Origin: Isoetes taiwanensis
Taxonomy: Eukaryota; Streptophyta; Lycopodiopsida; Isoetales; Isoetaceae
Direction of reading: 5' to 3'
Length of the DNA: 64,000 nt
Assembly: GCA_021234155.1 (NCBI GenBank)
Contig: JAJEKV010000033.1
Coordinates: 3,513,454 to 3,577,453, forward strand
The notes under the pieces were generated by a model that made no database searches, was not told the DNA's origin, and saw only the letters and a program-made list of their open reading frames with translations. Below, in pieces: positions 1 through 11,229 of the stretch. The number at the start of each line of letters is the position of its first letter. The stretch's first letter is position 1. The translations under genes and the position numbers were made by a program.

Positions 1-1000
1 CGGATTGACACGTGCGGTGTGGTAGTGCTCGTTTTGGCTTTGCAAGAGTGGGCGATCCCGAGAGTAAAAACAAAAGGGCCATTCAAATCGGCCTCCGCTC
101 GCATGAGCATTCGATTATATCCATAATGTGTTGATAGTCTATGGACCATCTTAAGTAACCATCCTACAATGCTCCCGCCACTCTTTTCGGGCGTTGTGGC
201 CCTTTGTGCCAATAATGAGCACGGGAGGAAGACATCAAGGCAACCATTCGGTCAACCTTATGGAAATACGCTAGGGTGTCTGCGATAGCGTAATGTGCAT
301 AGGCCAAAAGCCGCCCTCATACAAAGAAAATGGATAAGGCACCGCGTCCTTGGCGCTGGGGTCGTATGTCGAAAGCCTCGTACCCTCTCTAGCTTATCCC
401 AAGTATCCCTTGCTAACGGCGCCTTTAACCTCTACCCCATACAAAAAATACCGGGTTCCACGAAAGTGCTCGGAATAGGTGTGCTTTCGCGTGCCCAATC
501 AGCAGATCTATTCTCCCGTAGTAGCTATTCTCGCATATTGCATCTGAGGTCTTTCCATCCGTCTCGACCCTTCTTTCTACACAAATCCTCCCCATAGCAT
601 GTTAGCAGAGAAATCGATTCCTGTGTACAAAAGGTCCCCACAACTTCCATCCTTTTGAGAAGTCTAGGATATCATGCCGCTTGTGATTGTGATTGGCAAT
701 GTTCTTGGTTTTTCACGTTGACTGTCATTCCCCGACATGCCATTGACTTTCCATGCGGATGAGCTCGAAAACAACAATTGGGAACCCAAGGCTCGGGATC
801 ATTGTAAATAAGGGTCCAAGTATACACGGATTATTTTTGGGTAGGTGGACCCATTTCAGATGAAAGGATTATTCGAGGTGCAATGTTCATGTTGAGAAGA
901 ATAGAAAAAAAATGGAAGAAGAATAGGACTATAATAGAATAGAATATAATATAAGAATATAATAGGACGAGTAATAGGCTCTTATCGCCCACAAAACCAA
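1..1000 (-). mobile_element. LINE 3' region, minus strand (copy A)
   Basis: This is the copy A counterpart of the LINE at 20083-21560. It is cut by the window start, so the 3' tail is not visible. Reading frames are more broken than in copy B. Around 960-1000 the sequence GGCTCTTATCGCCCAC matches the LINE 3'-end motif seen elsewhere in the window on the minus strand, preceded by an AT-rich ATAATAG-type tail, which suggests that two LINE ends are stacked here. Confidence 0.6.
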
Positions 1001-1247
1001 TAAAGTTTTTATGTTGTTTGGGGATTTGAAGCCTAGTCATTGTTCCCTCCAAGCCTCCATTCTAAATCCATTAGACGAGGAGCGTTGAAGAAAATGAAAG
1101 AATCACTTCAAAAAGAATAATTGTTTGTGGCAAACAAGCACCACCAAATGCACACCGAACAAACCATGGAAAATCAAACATCGCTAGATGTACAAGAAGC
1201 AGAGAGAATTGAAGAATGTTCAAGAACCCAGATCAAGAAGAGATAAC

Positions 1248-1252
1248 GAATG
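1248..1252. other. Empty target site of the copia insertion
   Basis: The pentamer GAATG occurs once here, with flanks AGATAAC on the left and AACTAAG on the right. In copy B the same flanks are separated by a 5409-bp copia element and GAATG is present on both sides. This is the pre-insertion allele at a duplicated locus. Confidence 0.95.
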
Positions 1253-2702
1253 AACTAAGAAGAAAAGCACACACATCAAAATAAATAGGAAAAATATATA
1301 GCTAATAAGAACGAAAGTCCAAGACACTATCTGCCTCGGATTATGGTTAGAATTTCACAAAAAGTGGAAATTCTTCCAAATTTTCAACAAACCGGAAGGG
1401 TTTCCATTTGAAGCACAGGAAGGGTTTTTAAGTTCACAAAAATCTAAAAAGATTTCTTTGGGGGGAGTGGCAGCTAGAAAATAAATTTAACCAAACGGTT
1501 TTGAAGCAAGCATTTTGTAGAAGGAAAACCGCATTCCTACCATTCCATTCTATTTCGGTTTGTTTAGCGGGATCCAAAGCATGTGATCGGAAGTGTTGAG
1601 GATCGAGAGCATGTGATCTGGAAGTATTACGAATATAAAGAAATGCTGTCAGCTTTGTAGTTGATTATTGATTAAGAAATGATATGAGGAAACTTCATTC
1701 GGAAGTGTTGAGGCTCGAGCATCTGCATCTTTTAATTAGCCTACTGCCGGATTAGATAATTTCGCGAATTTCTTCATTGCGACCATGCATATCTTTCAGT
1801 AACTTGGCCCACCAATTTCATCTTGCATAAGACAATTTGACGTTCAATCCATAGCTAGATATATTATGCAACTAGGGTTTGTTTCTTTGAGGATATATAA
1901 TGCAACTAGGGTTGGAAAAATACTTTGGGCCAAGATATTTGTTCATGGAATTAGTGGCATGATAGGCATCCTAGTATACATATTTTGAAGTTGTATTGCA
2001 AGAAAGTGTCAAGCAAATTACGGATTGAAGCTTCAAATCATCCGGGGATCCACAACAACATGTGGATCCTCTTGAAAAAACACGCAAAGCCAAAGGCACA
2101 TTAGAATCACGTTTCTGGGACCTATTCTGACTCGGCAGTAAGTTTACTTACCATACTTTTGTAGATTAGAAGTGTCAACATGATTCCATATATGTTCGAG
2201 ATATATTAGGTTTAGATGCAGTGAGGCTTTTATTGATCTGCATTGCTTTGTATTGTCACGATTCATTTTTTTGAACATCTTAGTCATCTTGGTTTAGTAT
2301 TGATTATTCCTAGACTTCCTTTACAATGATGTGTTATTTGTCTTGGAAAGCATTCTATTGATTGGACGAGAACCTGCAGATTATCCTTCTTGCACCAACG
2401 CCATATAGTCCCGCATTACATGAATATGGTTGTTTCATGTCTCATTCTTTACTTACAATTTTTATGACTGAATAATTAAAAGCCCAATAACTTACGAATT
2501 GTATTCTCTTAGAAGATTAAGTGGCCGTGAAATTGATGCGGTGTGCATTGCCTTCATAGATTTTATTGTGGTAATAGTTATGAGTTTAGTCGTTAGGCCG
2601 ATTACAAAGAAAGATAGGCCATTTGATATGATGTCTGGTATTAGCAAAGCCAACAATTTGGACTAACATATCTTTGATAAAGTTTGAACCACTTTGTGCT
2701 TT

Positions 2703-2983
2703 GTTTTTTTTTTTTTTGAAGGTAAAATTTTTTTTTATATTAAGCGGATAGGAAGAATTACAACATATAGCTCTCCACGAGACCGGATAAAGTTTAAGCA
2801 CAATCATATGGTCGAGATCTCATATCCGTAGCTACGTGCGCTAATGTGCTTTACTCAACTGTTCTTCTATCATCAGTACTACATGATAAATACCAATCTT
2901 CCAACCAAGATAAGTACTATAGAACACAATACAAACTTTCCAAAGTACGTAGATAAATGCTACTTGCTCAAAAGAAAACTTCG
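2703..2983 (-). mobile_element. LINE poly(A) end, minus strand (copy A)
   Basis: A T-run followed by GAAGGTAAAATTTTTT and TATATTAAGCGGATAGGAAG is the reverse complement of a plant L1-like 3' terminus (short UTR, AT-rich segment, poly-A). The same end occurs at 28788 in copy B. Homology between A and B stops about 280 bp into this element, so the duplication breakpoint lies inside it. Confidence 0.6.
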
Positions 2984-4322
2984 TACATGCTCACCCCTCT
3001 AGAATCTCGATCAGGGGCTCGAGATCGATGGAATTTCATAATTTTTGAGCATGGATCTGTTGCAAGGAAAACTTTGTTTTCAAGTTTTAGATCTGGCTAC
3101 AATATAGCTATGAAATATCTTGTGTGGCGGGGTTTATGGTCTTGAGCATCTCTTAGACGGAAGGTATACATTCTAGTGTGTGGTGATCAAGGAGGGAGCC
3201 GGTTTCTTATAACATATCGATTTAGAGTTGGACATATGTGATTCCTTATGGCTTCATGATCAACAACTAATTCTTATGATTTTGAATCTTATTTTATTTT
3301 TTATTTTGATTTTATTTATTTGGGTTTGTCTTTTGTCTTCGTTGCAGTTCTTTGCCCCATTATTATTATCTATACGGTTTCTTGATGGTGAACATCAATT
3401 AAGATTTATTATTGAGAAAAACTTACTTGGGTACTTTCCGGGTGCTTGATGGAAGCTTCTGAAATTGAATCTGAGGGCATTTGCAAGAGTGGGGTAGCTT
3501 TCAGTCACATCCTGGCGATGGTTTCGAGTCTTGCCATGAATGTTAGAGTCACATGCCACTTCCATTACGGTGCGACTCATATCTTTGAACCACATGCTAC
3601 GTTTGGCCATGATAGGTAATTAGATGGTAGCAATTATAAATTGCTTAAGTACATTAGAAGTATACAAGACAGCACATTCTTACAAGTTTTGTAGATATTT
3701 CATTGATGCGGGGCAAACACTCTGCATGCTCAAAGCGCCTTGCGTTTGTGGGCCAGAAGCTAAGCTTATTCTACCGGAGCTCTTTGGCATGCTGAAGATA
3801 ACCTTTTATATACGCTCTATGAAGTCTTTCCAAAGCTTGCACATGAGCAGCGGATCATCAAACCTTCTTAAAATTCCATAGATATTGGTTTGTTTATTGC
3901 ATGGTGGATTTTTAGGCTTTGTTTTTGTTAGTAGAATTATATCCTAATAGAAGTTGATCATTTGATTGATGGCCATTATTTGGTATTTTTCTCTCCCTTG
4001 AGAATATGGAAATACGGTTTTAGGTGATTAGAAGACCGCAGTTTGAGTAATTTCAGCAGCTAGGATATATCTTACGACGCCGAGATGGTTTTGTTGCTTT
4101 AACATGTTTTAAAAGTGTTACATATGAATGAGAAAAACTGCAGCCGGGGTTTTGGGGTTTTGTCATCCACGAGGAAGGAGGCCTTTCCTGGCCTTGAGAA
4201 AAAACACAATTTTGAGAATTCAAGTAGGTAGTATTTTAATTAAATTAGGACAAATCTTGAATTTTTTGGGACTCGGTGAAAATGGGACTCATCTTTTGAC
4301 ATCAAAATTTCCAAATAAATAG
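2984..4322. other. Unassigned AT-rich stretch
   Basis: No protein family, splice-supported exon or repeat end was recognised. Short open frames occur on both strands, none with coding-like conservation that I can identify. Confidence 0.5.
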
Positions 4323-4575
4323 TTAGAAATTGAGGCGGGGTGAATCGAAGGGAGGGAAGGGAAGATGGGGTGAGAAGGGGGAGAAGGGGCAAGGGAGAAA
4401 GGAGCAAGGGGAAGAGGGCAAGGGAGAAAGGGGCCAGGGAGGGGCAAGGAAGGGCAAGGGGCAGGGCAGGGGCTGGGACAGGGAAGAAACATGGCAAGGG
4501 AGGGAGGAAGGAGAAGATGGGGAAGGTTGGGCAAGGGAGGTTGGGGGCAATGAGGGGAGTTGGAGAGGATCACCT
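4323..4575 (+). repeat. G-rich polypurine tract
   Basis: About 250 bp made almost wholly of G and A on the plus strand, built from GGGAAGG, GGGGCAAGGG and GGGAGAAAGG words. It has many runs of three to five G. Open frames through it on both strands are low-complexity (Gly/Arg/Glu/Lys on plus, Pro/Leu/Ser on minus) and are composition artefacts, not genes. Confidence 0.85.
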
Positions 4576-4590
4576 TACAAAAATAAATAA

Positions 4591-6280
4591 AAAACTAAAT
4601 ATTATAAATTAAAAAATTAATTAAATCTCATATTAAAATAAAATTAAATATTCATGTGTAAAAGTAAATAATTAGTGGTAATTAATTATTTACACTTTTT
4701 AATTCTCGTATTGAGCCTAAATGAAATGAAATTCTAAATTCTCAACCTTCTCGACTCCTTTGATCGAGGCACAGGCTATGCAAGCCCATCGCGCCCTTTC
4801 CCAAGCGCCCCAAAGCGAGAGAGAAAACTAGTGGCCCAGGCTTCCCACACCTCGCTCGAGACAACCACCCCAGTCAAAGGAGTCTGACCAACAACAAACA
4901 GCAAAAGCAAATTATAGCACACTAGCATCTCGGCCCTCCGGTAGCTTGGCGACCCACAGAGAGCCCTCTCATTTGGGATACCGGTAGGAGGCTGGGTAGA
5001 CATAGCTCAGGTAAGAAGTCTCAGTGGGGCAAAGCTAAGCTCTTTCAGGATTGTGGGCATTTGGCCTGTGGAACTAAGGGATGGCGGGGAGTGTGGTTCG
5101 CCTGTTCAGGCTTTTAAAAGCCCCATTGGTCTGAAGCAAGGAAGAAGCCCAGGATCGGGAATCGGATCCGCGATTTTCCAAGGCGTTTCTCTTGCCTTTA
5201 GAGCTCTCCTTGGCCTCAATCAGGATCAATATTTAAGTTTGTCTTCTTCTTCATTTAGGTTCGAGATCAATATTTTCGTTGAGCCTACGGATCCGCTATG
5301 GCTCATCAAAATCTCGTCTTCAAGGAGCTTGGAAGATGCGAGGATCTGATCAACTTCCTTATCTTATAGTTCATCAAGATCATCATTGCCAATTGAACAA
5401 GCCACAGTTGGTACATAAAAGCCAACTCAAGCGCCATTTTCGACGTTGTGCCAAGCTCAATCCATCTGCCGAAAACGGACTTCTCTCCATTCCACGCATT
5501 CAAATCCGAGGAATCACCTTTGGCCCTAATTTGAATACTCGTCTGGAACATTCTGGAGAATCTTGTCGCAGTACTCTTAGTGTCCGGGCGGGAACGCCAG
5601 CGGCCTCTAGCTGCGGCACTGGGAGACGGCTTCACTTGATGGGAAGGCGCCATGGCCAAAATAGTGGTGTGCAATTTGTCCGGGCGGAACATCGAGGAAG
5701 GGGCGGGTGCGGCTTGGTGGCACAGCCATGGTGCTATCATGGCTTGCATAGTTCACTCCATGGCACTTCATGGTCATGGGCGGCCGTCCAGGAAGATAAA
5801 AGCATGAGCGATTGCAGCAAAAAACTCTTGCCATAGCCTTCTTGCTCGCGACTCTTTCCGATTGATTCTTTTTCATGTATCTAGATCCTTGCTCCCCAGC
5901 ACTTAGCCGTTTATTTTCTGCTTTGGGTGAGAACTTCATCTCTTAAATATGGCGAGGCTTGATGCTTAGAGTGTTGTAGCCAGATTTAGGCGTTCTCCAC
6001 TTCCCTTAGGCGTAAGTGTACCAAATCTATTGATGACCTTTTGTAATACACTAAATCTCTCTTGTTTTCAAAGGTAATAATACTCAAATCCCTCCCCTTT
6101 TTAAATTTCAATTTTGATTTAAGCATGGGTGGGAGAAAAGCGAGGATATAAGTTATGCGTAACAAAAGGCGGTATAGCGAGCCAGTGTTAAAATCATATT
6201 AAAATCCTTATAAGCGTGGGCTATCATTTTAATAATTAATCACCCATTATTAAATATTTTGATTTTGTGCCATGAGTGTG
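4591..6280. other. Unassigned stretch, possibly old retroelement
   Basis: AT-rich to about 4740, then moderately GC-rich to about 5840. A plus frame near 5120-5170 contains IGLKQGRSPG, faintly like the non-LTR reverse transcriptase motif GxxQGxPLSP, but no other RT block was found around it. A 185-codon plus frame (5279-5836) and a 147-codon minus frame (5306-5749) overlap; neither is recognisable. Confidence 0.35.
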
Positions 6281-6299
6281 TGTGGTTGTGTTTATATAT

Positions 6300-6545
6300 G
6301 TATGTATTCTCTAGTTTTGCCTTATGTTGGGCTGTGGGTTAGCTGGGTATTCCTATTTATGCCTGGGATGGGGTGGATGGTGCTGGTGCGTTGTTGGCTG
6401 GTGTGGGTGCTGGTGTTGTGCTGATATGGTGTTGATTGATGTGGGGTGCTGGTGTTGGCTGGTGGTGGCTCTGTGGATGGGTGGCTGGGGCTGGCTGGTG
6501 TGTGTGATTGTGGAGTTGGTGAGGTATGGGGTGCCAGTGGCAGTG
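6300..6545 (+). repeat. GT/GGT-rich low-complexity block
   Basis: The stretch is dominated by GGTGCTGG, GTTGGCTGG and TGGGGTG words. The open frame across it is Trp/Cys/Gly-rich, as expected from such base composition, and is not taken as a gene. Confidence 0.7.
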
Positions 6546-6749
6546 GCTGATTTACATAAAAATGCTAATTATTATTGCTAATACTAATGTGTGCTAGTAT
6601 AAAAGCAAATTGTTAAATATCTGATGGCAATGATAAATACTAATGTCTTTGTGAGAAAACAATAAACTATATGGTGTGTGAGAATAATAAACTATGGTGG
6701 AAAATTAGATGGATAGATAGATAAAATGATGCTCATAAAAATAATCTAC

Positions 6750-7090
6750 ATGCCCAAATTGCGTTTTTACTCAAAATGCGTTTTCACTTCTTCTCGGCTC
6801 GCGAGGTCGAGAAGGCCTTCAGCTAAAATCTGCGTTTTGTTTGCCTTTTCTCATCAAGAAGGCCTTATTCTAAATCTGGATTTTAGCTTTGGTGCAATCT
6901 ACGTTTTAAGCTTTGGTGCCCTTTCTCGACCTCCTTGGTCGAGATTCTAAAATCGTGTTTTAAGCTTTGAGAACCTTCCTGGGCTCGGGGCCTTCCCACA
7001 CTGACTAAAACTTTTAACGTTTTAAGCTTTGGTGCCTTTCTCGGCTGGTGAGTCGAGACATGTTTTCTTCTCGACTCAGTCGAGGAATAT
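6750..7090. repeat. Degenerate repeat with TCGAG/CTCGA palindromes
   Basis: A loose unit of roughly 60-100 bp recurs. It contains CGTTTTAAGCTTTGGTGCC followed by TTTCTCG and a TCGAG/CTCGA palindrome, with at least four partial copies. Unit length varies, so this is an old or slipped minisatellite. No coding role is evident. Confidence 0.6.
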
Positions 7091-9440
7091 TGTTCTTCCT
7101 CTGGGCTGGAATTCATTGTATTCAAAATGGCGTGTGTATTTTTGCTGTAGCATCCGCGGCCTAACAGTTTTGTCTTTTTGGGTCCTTGTCTGACAGTTAC
7201 TTCATGTGGGAGGCGGTAGAAAGACCGGTTCATTGAAGAAGGTCTGCAGGAGGGTGGTGTCGGTTGCTATAGAGCCACGTGGACCATGGAAGGGAACTCC
7301 TCAGCCCTGGGTTTTAATAAATGCATGAGGATTTGCTCCGGTGACTGGAGGCTTCCGCACCCTTTGCCTTTAGGTGGTTCTGTGTGAGAGGGGTTGTAAT
7401 CATTCTGATAATCTGACCATGGTCATATTTACTGCAATATGTATTGTAATGAGCCCTCGTTATAAGATTATCCTCAAATCTAGGCTTATTTTGGTGTTTA
7501 AGTAAACAAATTGTAGTACTGTTGGGTGTGATCTCTTGCATCTACCCACCTAAGAAAATAGAGCCAAAATGTCTTGTAAGGAATTCACCCTGCCTTGACT
7601 CTTATTTTGGGCCCGTGAGGGACTAGGCTCAGCTATCAGAAAATTGGGGCTTGGATGCACTAGCGGACAAAATTCGAGATTAGAGACGGTTTAGTTAGGG
7701 TGCTCCTTTTGTGTCAAATATGGGGGTTAAAAATGGGAATGGAATGGAGTCCCACTTTAATTAAATAAATGGGCTTAAGTCTCTTTGGAGCATCCATTAG
7801 ATAGCTACTCTTACTTATTCGATTGATATTCCTTTGTTGTTTACAACATTGACAGCATCCATTCCATGAGAAGTTGTTTATCGATACCATGTGAAGGAAG
7901 CATTATACACTGGCTTATTGGGTATGTTTAGCGGTTTTGTTCTTATCACGGTATTATTTCATTCATTCAATATGCGTGTATAAATGCTATTGTAAGAGAT
8001 AAATGGGCTGCTCATTATCATCACTCATAGATCAATATCGATTAATAGCACGATGTTTGGGCTATATTGGTCTCTGTTATTTGAGATGCTTCCTGATAGT
8101 TATGCTTGGTGTCATTAGACTTGACTTGGTATTGAGATGCTTGGATGAGATAACCAAGTTACTTCTTCGTTCCTGCTAAATGGATTGCTAACAAATACAA
8201 GATCGAGTGTAGCAGACGTCACTTCAAATCCAAAGTTGAAATGTTTAAGCTTTTCCTTGGCAAGATAGCAAAGTGAAGACAAAATAGAGCGTAAATGCCA
8301 CTATGTATTGAGCATGTGAGTTTATCAAATTATGGCATGTCAAGAGGACATGTAATACATGTAATCCTGCATCTCTTCACCTTGTCGAGTTTCTTCATTT
8401 ATCATACAAAGCTAACAGCGTTTATCGCTTACAAAGCGAAGCTGCTTGTAAGGACAGTTTAGAGTGTCCTCTCATCAACTAAACATTGAAACATCTTTTG
8501 GACGATATGCTATGAGATATGGTATGTTTTGTTATCTGTGGCGGACTCATCTGATCAAGCTTGTCGGTTCTGGGACCAAAGTGGCACCATATTTTCAAGA
8601 AGATCTGGCAATGTAATATAGATGTGAGCACTTATGCAAATGAGATCGTCTCGTTCTTTATCAATATAAGGAAAATGCTTTAGAGCCAAGATTACATTGT
8701 CAGCATGACTTACTTGTCCCCTAATGGAATACAAGGACAACGATGTTTGCTCATACGTAGGGGTGAAAGATAGCAAGGAGCTCCTAATTTCAATAGTTAA
8801 ATTTTAGATTAGTGCATGGTTTGGAATATGTCTCTGGGTAACATTCTTGTTGCCTTCCAGTATATCCTATGGTATTCAAGCACTTATCTGAAGATATTTG
8901 ATTGAATTAATTTTAAGCCCTCTCTCCCTCCCTTGGAGCATTTCGTTTTAATGGTGTCTTGTAGGGGCCGGTTTGTACATCAACGGCTGCTTAGTCAGCA
9001 CGTTATGCAATATATCCTTAACAATAGGTACGAAATTGAACATGGAAAATAGGTGTGGGTGTAATTGGCATACATATAGGTTGTGCGGGTTTGTGCAATA
9101 TTATTAACTCAGATCCTCGTTTCCTTTTGAGCATTGCTTTTACCGGGCATGTGAAGTACCCCAAAGAGAGAGATCAAATGCCCATAATAGCGATTATGCA
9201 AGGATTTGGCTTAACATCCATGGGCCATGTTCTTTGCGGTATGCTTTTTATTGGTTATATCGCTATGATATGTGCATTGCATTCTGTAACAAGTTTGTTT
9301 TATTTTACTTTCAAGTGGGACTAATGACCCGAGACTACAAAGGGTATAGGCGTGGGGGCGTCGCCACTGGTGATGCCCCAATCTTGTCAAATCCACTACA
9401 ACTATTTCTAGGTATGCACTAAAATAAAATGTTTTTTACT
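7091..9440. other. Unassigned stretch
   Basis: Mixed-composition sequence without a recognisable gene, splice-supported exon or repeat terminus. An 89-codon frame at 9055-9324 starts with GTG and reads as a hydrophobic peptide; it has no family resemblance that I can name. Confidence 0.4.
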
Positions 9441-9445
9441 ACGTG

Positions 9446-9600
9446 GGAAGGGAAGGAAGGAAGGAGAGTATTTTTATCGTCCGCGGAGACCAATCGATTG
9501 AGACCCAATAGCCGCGACGGATTACTAGGTTAAGCCCCAGGGAAAGCAGTGGCGGCCAGTCACGGCCCTGGCGACCATTCAATATCTGGTAAAAACACAC
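9446..9600 (-). mobile_element. LINE 3' end, minus strand
   Basis: On the minus strand the sequence runs CCGCGGACGATAAAAATA and then into a TTCC-type tail, seen on plus as GGAAGGAAGGAAGG at about 9450-9465. The same terminus (GTGGACGCTAAAA plus simple-sequence tail) is found at 20098-20120 and 42645-42670. The upstream body is too decayed to delimit; the right boundary is a guess. Confidence 0.5.
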
Positions 9601-11100
9601 AAAATATATACGATGTCTGCGTACGTAGTGCTGATTAGCGGGCAGCGGTAGCAGCGTTGGGCTCGCGGATCCAGTACCCCTCCCTTATATCGACCCAGGC
9701 TTTATGTGTGTTGTATTCCTTCAGTGATAATGTGGAAAGTGGCGGAGACTCCATCCTCCAATGGCACTGGATTTGTTGTGCCCAGCGGGCATCCTGGGCA
9801 GACTCCCCGATCCACTGCCGAGTCTCGATCACGAGATGGGTGGGCACATGCGAATGGGCGTGAGTGCTTTTCGGGCGGTGAGGCAGTGCATTTACTTGGG
9901 CCAGGAACTAGCAGGGGTTGATGTGCTCCTTATGTAATGGGGCGGGTTTGTCCTACTCTAGGCGCGGGATCCGGGCTTTGCCGAGGCGTCTGGGTGCCAC
10001 GGGTTGTCACGATCGGCCTCACGGCATCTGGCCACGTCATAGTTCACGAGAACGCGGTGGTTTGGGTCGTGTCCCCAGCTATGATGTTGGTTTGGAAGGA
10101 AATCCAGGTAGTGAGCCCCACCAGACACGGCCAGGTGGTTTGGAGGTGGTGTGCAACCTGCAGTGGGTGGTGAGTAAGTGACCGCAGAAAACTACGGTCG
10201 TATTTGTTTCCTTGCAACTTGTAACAAGGTTTTCATCACAGTGGCGCTGGAAGACCCATCTCAAAGAGATATCGAAAGGGAGGTGTAATCTCAAGAGACC
10301 CATGGAAAGGTAGATGTTGGTAGCTACAAAGGAAAGAAGACACATCTCAAGATCGGTCTAATTGCTTTGGCAAAGTATAGGATTACGGGAAATTTCGTCA
10401 TATTATGCTCTATGTCTCGGGAAGCCAGTCAAACTTCTTTACTGCCAGAGTTCATTGCGTTGCGGATTCGAGCTCATGGGGTGAAGGACCGTGGGTCCGA
10501 CTCGGTGGAAGTGGGAATGGAGTGGGAACAATAGAATGGGTTTCTTGGCGTTTATTTGTTAAACAGTTAATAGGCAAATTGTTGGCGATTTCATTATTAT
10601 TAGTCATGGTTCGTAACTATGGGTGTAGATTGTCGGCGAGACCTCGGGGCTAAGGAGGTGCCCACCAATGGGGTTCGATTCGCGGAGAATTGATCGATGA
10701 TCCCTGGTAATCGAACACAGCTTATCAATAGCTTCGTTGGATGCCGAGATGTAGCTCTTTCTATTGCCCTAAAGATGGATCGGGTTTGGAGCCTTCGTTG
10801 GTGAATCTCATGACTAAGGGGCTCTGTTTGGCTAATGGCTCATCGATTGCGCCATCAGAATCCATTGAGGGGCATCTCAAATGAAGTGGCCTGCTCAATT
10901 TTGAAGCTCTTGATGAGGTGATTCGAAAGGAGATCTGCACTCACAGATTTGGAATTTAGCCTTCCCTTTTTAAAAGATTTTTGATAAAACACGAAAAAGT
11001 ACATGATTTCCGTCTCGATATAGATGCGAGCCATTTGGGGCCGATCCATGAGGGACTGGCTGCCATTGATGGCTACCCTCCATAACAATTAATTTTCCTG
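9600..11100. other. Unassigned, partly GC-rich stretch
   Basis: Several overlapping open frames on both strands (for example 9657-10181 plus, 10079-10345 minus). None has a recognisable motif. It may be the body of the decayed LINE whose end lies at 9446, but no reverse transcriptase motif was seen. Confidence 0.35.
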
Positions 11101-11229
11101 TGATGTGATTTGTACATAATATTTTGGTTTATTTTTTCTTTTCTAGAATTTAAGTATCTTTTAAAAGAATATTCAGTGTTCCTCCGTTTCAATTGTTTAG
11201 GATAGTTTAGTTTCTAAGTTGGGGACTAG

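Larger units (their letters stand above)
1..2983. repeat. Segmental duplication, copy A (partner of copy B at 20655-29085)
   Basis: This whole stretch matches 20655-29085 in the same orientation, base for base over long runs, apart from the copia element present only in the second copy. Position 2 pairs with 20656 and the match ends near 2983/29085, inside a LINE tail. Copy A starts at or before the window edge. Differences are mostly one- to three-base changes and cluster at CAG/CTG-type triplets. The segment contains LINE 3' sequence on the minus strand (1 to about 1000), an AT-rich unique-looking part, and the poly-T end of another LINE from 2703. No host gene was recognised in it. Confidence 0.93.

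Noticed and set aside
4240-4612. Overlapping frames on both strands across the polypurine block
   Set aside because: All frames are open because the sequence lacks T on one strand; the peptides are pure composition (Gly/Arg/Glu/Lys or Pro/Leu/Ser).
5120-5170. Possible LINE RT motif IGLKQGRSPG
   Set aside because: One loose motif only; no neighbouring RT blocks in any frame.
6324-6581. 85-codon Trp/Cys/Gly-rich frame
   Set aside because: Product of GGT/TGG low-complexity DNA, with no cysteine spacing of a known peptide family.
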